Shown: positions 63,187 to 64,000 of the stretch, piece by piece
How positions within the stretch are numbered: position 1 is the first letter of the stretch
Layout: each line of letters starts with the position of its first letter
Assembly (NCBI GenBank): GCA_023525715.1
Contig: CM042010.1
Coordinates: 60,887,729 to 60,951,728, forward strand
Direction: 5' to 3'
Source of the DNA: Cichorium intybus
Lineage: Eukaryota; Streptophyta; Magnoliopsida; Asterales; Asteraceae
DNA length: 64,000 bases
Translations under genes and position numbers: made by a program
The notes under the pieces: model-generated
Databases searched by the model: none
What the model was told of the DNA's origin: nothing
Seen by the model: only the letters and a program-made list of their open reading frames with translations

Positions 63187-63726
63187 TCACGTTGGTTCAA
63201 TCTCCAAACCTTTTTCTACATCAATACATATATTTTCCCACCAAAACTGGGCATTCTTATGCAGACAATTAGTAGCAAACTCAACATTATCTTTTTCCAC
63301 ACATTTGCTCGTACGGAAAACTTTCTCGATATGTGTTAACCAGTTTCGTGCAACAATAGGGCCATCAGTACCAAAGAAATCATTCGGTTTACACTTGCGA
63401 AATGTTTCATAACTGCAACCCTTTGGCTCACCCGATCCTCCAGCTTCAGTAGGTATAGTAACCAGCTCTCTCTGATCCTCCCTAACCATAGGTGTGATAG
63501 GAGGTCGGTCTCGATTATCTCTGTTCATCACCTCCGTCCGAGGTCTCACTAATGTAGGCAATAAGCTTTTAACTGCTTATGCTACCTCCGCAGCAATCAG
63601 CTCTTGTAAAGATGATGTTAACTCAGGCGGTCTCTCGACTTCGGACTGGCACCCCTGTCTCGAATCTTGTGATCCCAAATGCTCGTCTCGGTGATCACCT
63701 CCCTCTTTTTCCTTTCCAAAACTCAT
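63187..63726 (-). pseudogene. Ty3/gypsy Gag, N-terminal part
   Basis: The minus strand starts at the ATG at 63726 (MSFGKEKEGGDHRDEH). It meets one in-frame TAA shortly before 63561 and then reads on through CKPNDFFGTDGPIVARNWL and EFATNCLHKNAQFWWENI, a typical gypsy Gag. It ends at a TGA (63187-63189) near the junction with the copia element, so the rest of the element is missing on this side. Confidence 0.85.
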
Positions 63727-63935
63727 AATGAGGCTGAACAGAAATTTAACTCATTACAATCTCATTTATCTCAATACTCTTTTTGTATTATATATCTCAT
63801 CAAAATTCTCTGAATAACACACATACTCACTATGTGTGCTTAGAGGATTAGTTGCATTGGGACAATTTGGGACCTCTTTCTTTATTAGTTTGAGTCTAGA
63901 ATTTACCCTTCAAAGTCTAGTTCACTCAAACCCTT

Positions 63936-63947
63936 GCTCTGATACCA
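63936..63947 (-). other. Primer-binding site of the right-edge gypsy element
   Basis: The minus strand reads TGGTATCAGAGC beside the LTR end. Confidence 0.9.
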
Positions 63948-63950
63948 ACT

Positions 63951-64000
63951 TGTAACACCCAGTTTCTTATCTCCGGAATACATCATCAGCACTCACAATT
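63951..64000 (-). repeat. Start of a gypsy 5' LTR (runs off window)
   Basis: TGTAACACCC follows the primer-binding site exactly, like TGTAACGCCC at 24312. Only 50 bases are in view. Confidence 0.85.

Overview
The window is repeat-dense plant nuclear DNA, almost certainly from a eudicot. The base composition, GT-AG introns in an ABCB gene, and nested Ty1/copia and Ty3/gypsy LTR retrotransposons primed by initiator-Met tRNA all point that way. The overall look suggests Asteraceae (lettuce-like), but that is an impression and not shown by the sequence.

The only clear host genes are two tandem, same-strand copies of an ABCB15-like (MDR/P-glycoprotein type) ABC transporter. Copy 2 (50204-55836) has six exons, reads without interruption for 1,231 codons and looks functional. 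Copy 1 (2340-5277) has only the last two exons in view. A minus-strand Copia element has inserted into the intron just upstream, and the earlier exons are off the left edge or lost. The duplicated segment continues downstream of both copies into the same decayed gypsy RT fragment (11530-12110 and 56110-56540).

The 45 kb between the copies is mobile DNA. From left to right: a foldback MULE-like element with a hAT MITE in its loop (5548-6651); a small copia derivative arranged LTR-internal-LTR-internal-LTR with one outer target-site duplication (6658-11524); two inverted-repeat elements framed by three (TA)n tracts (12686-15964); a complete Ty3/gypsy chromovirus-like element (17509-25771) with one pol stop and a 68-bp intron between gag and protease; a decayed gypsy pol (27360-29950); an unidentified ORF region (29950-47850) split by a 15-kb copia nest (31617-46692), in which a 7.7-kb coding element (32446-40159) sits inside a non-autonomous relative; microsatellites, a PIF-like MITE, tRNA-like repeats and a CACTA end just upstream of ABCB copy 2. 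After copy 2 come a gypsy LTR fragment, another non-autonomous copia of the same family (57543-about 63143) and the gag end of another gypsy element running off the right edge.

The least expected signals are structural. The copia family carries nine copies of a hairpin whose loop is nearly invariant while its stem changes on both sides so that pairing is kept. The gypsy LTRs carry a separate array of five short hairpins with a constant loop and compensated stems. The gypsy gag-pol intron holds the gag stop codon, so splicing would choose between Gag and Gag-Pol.
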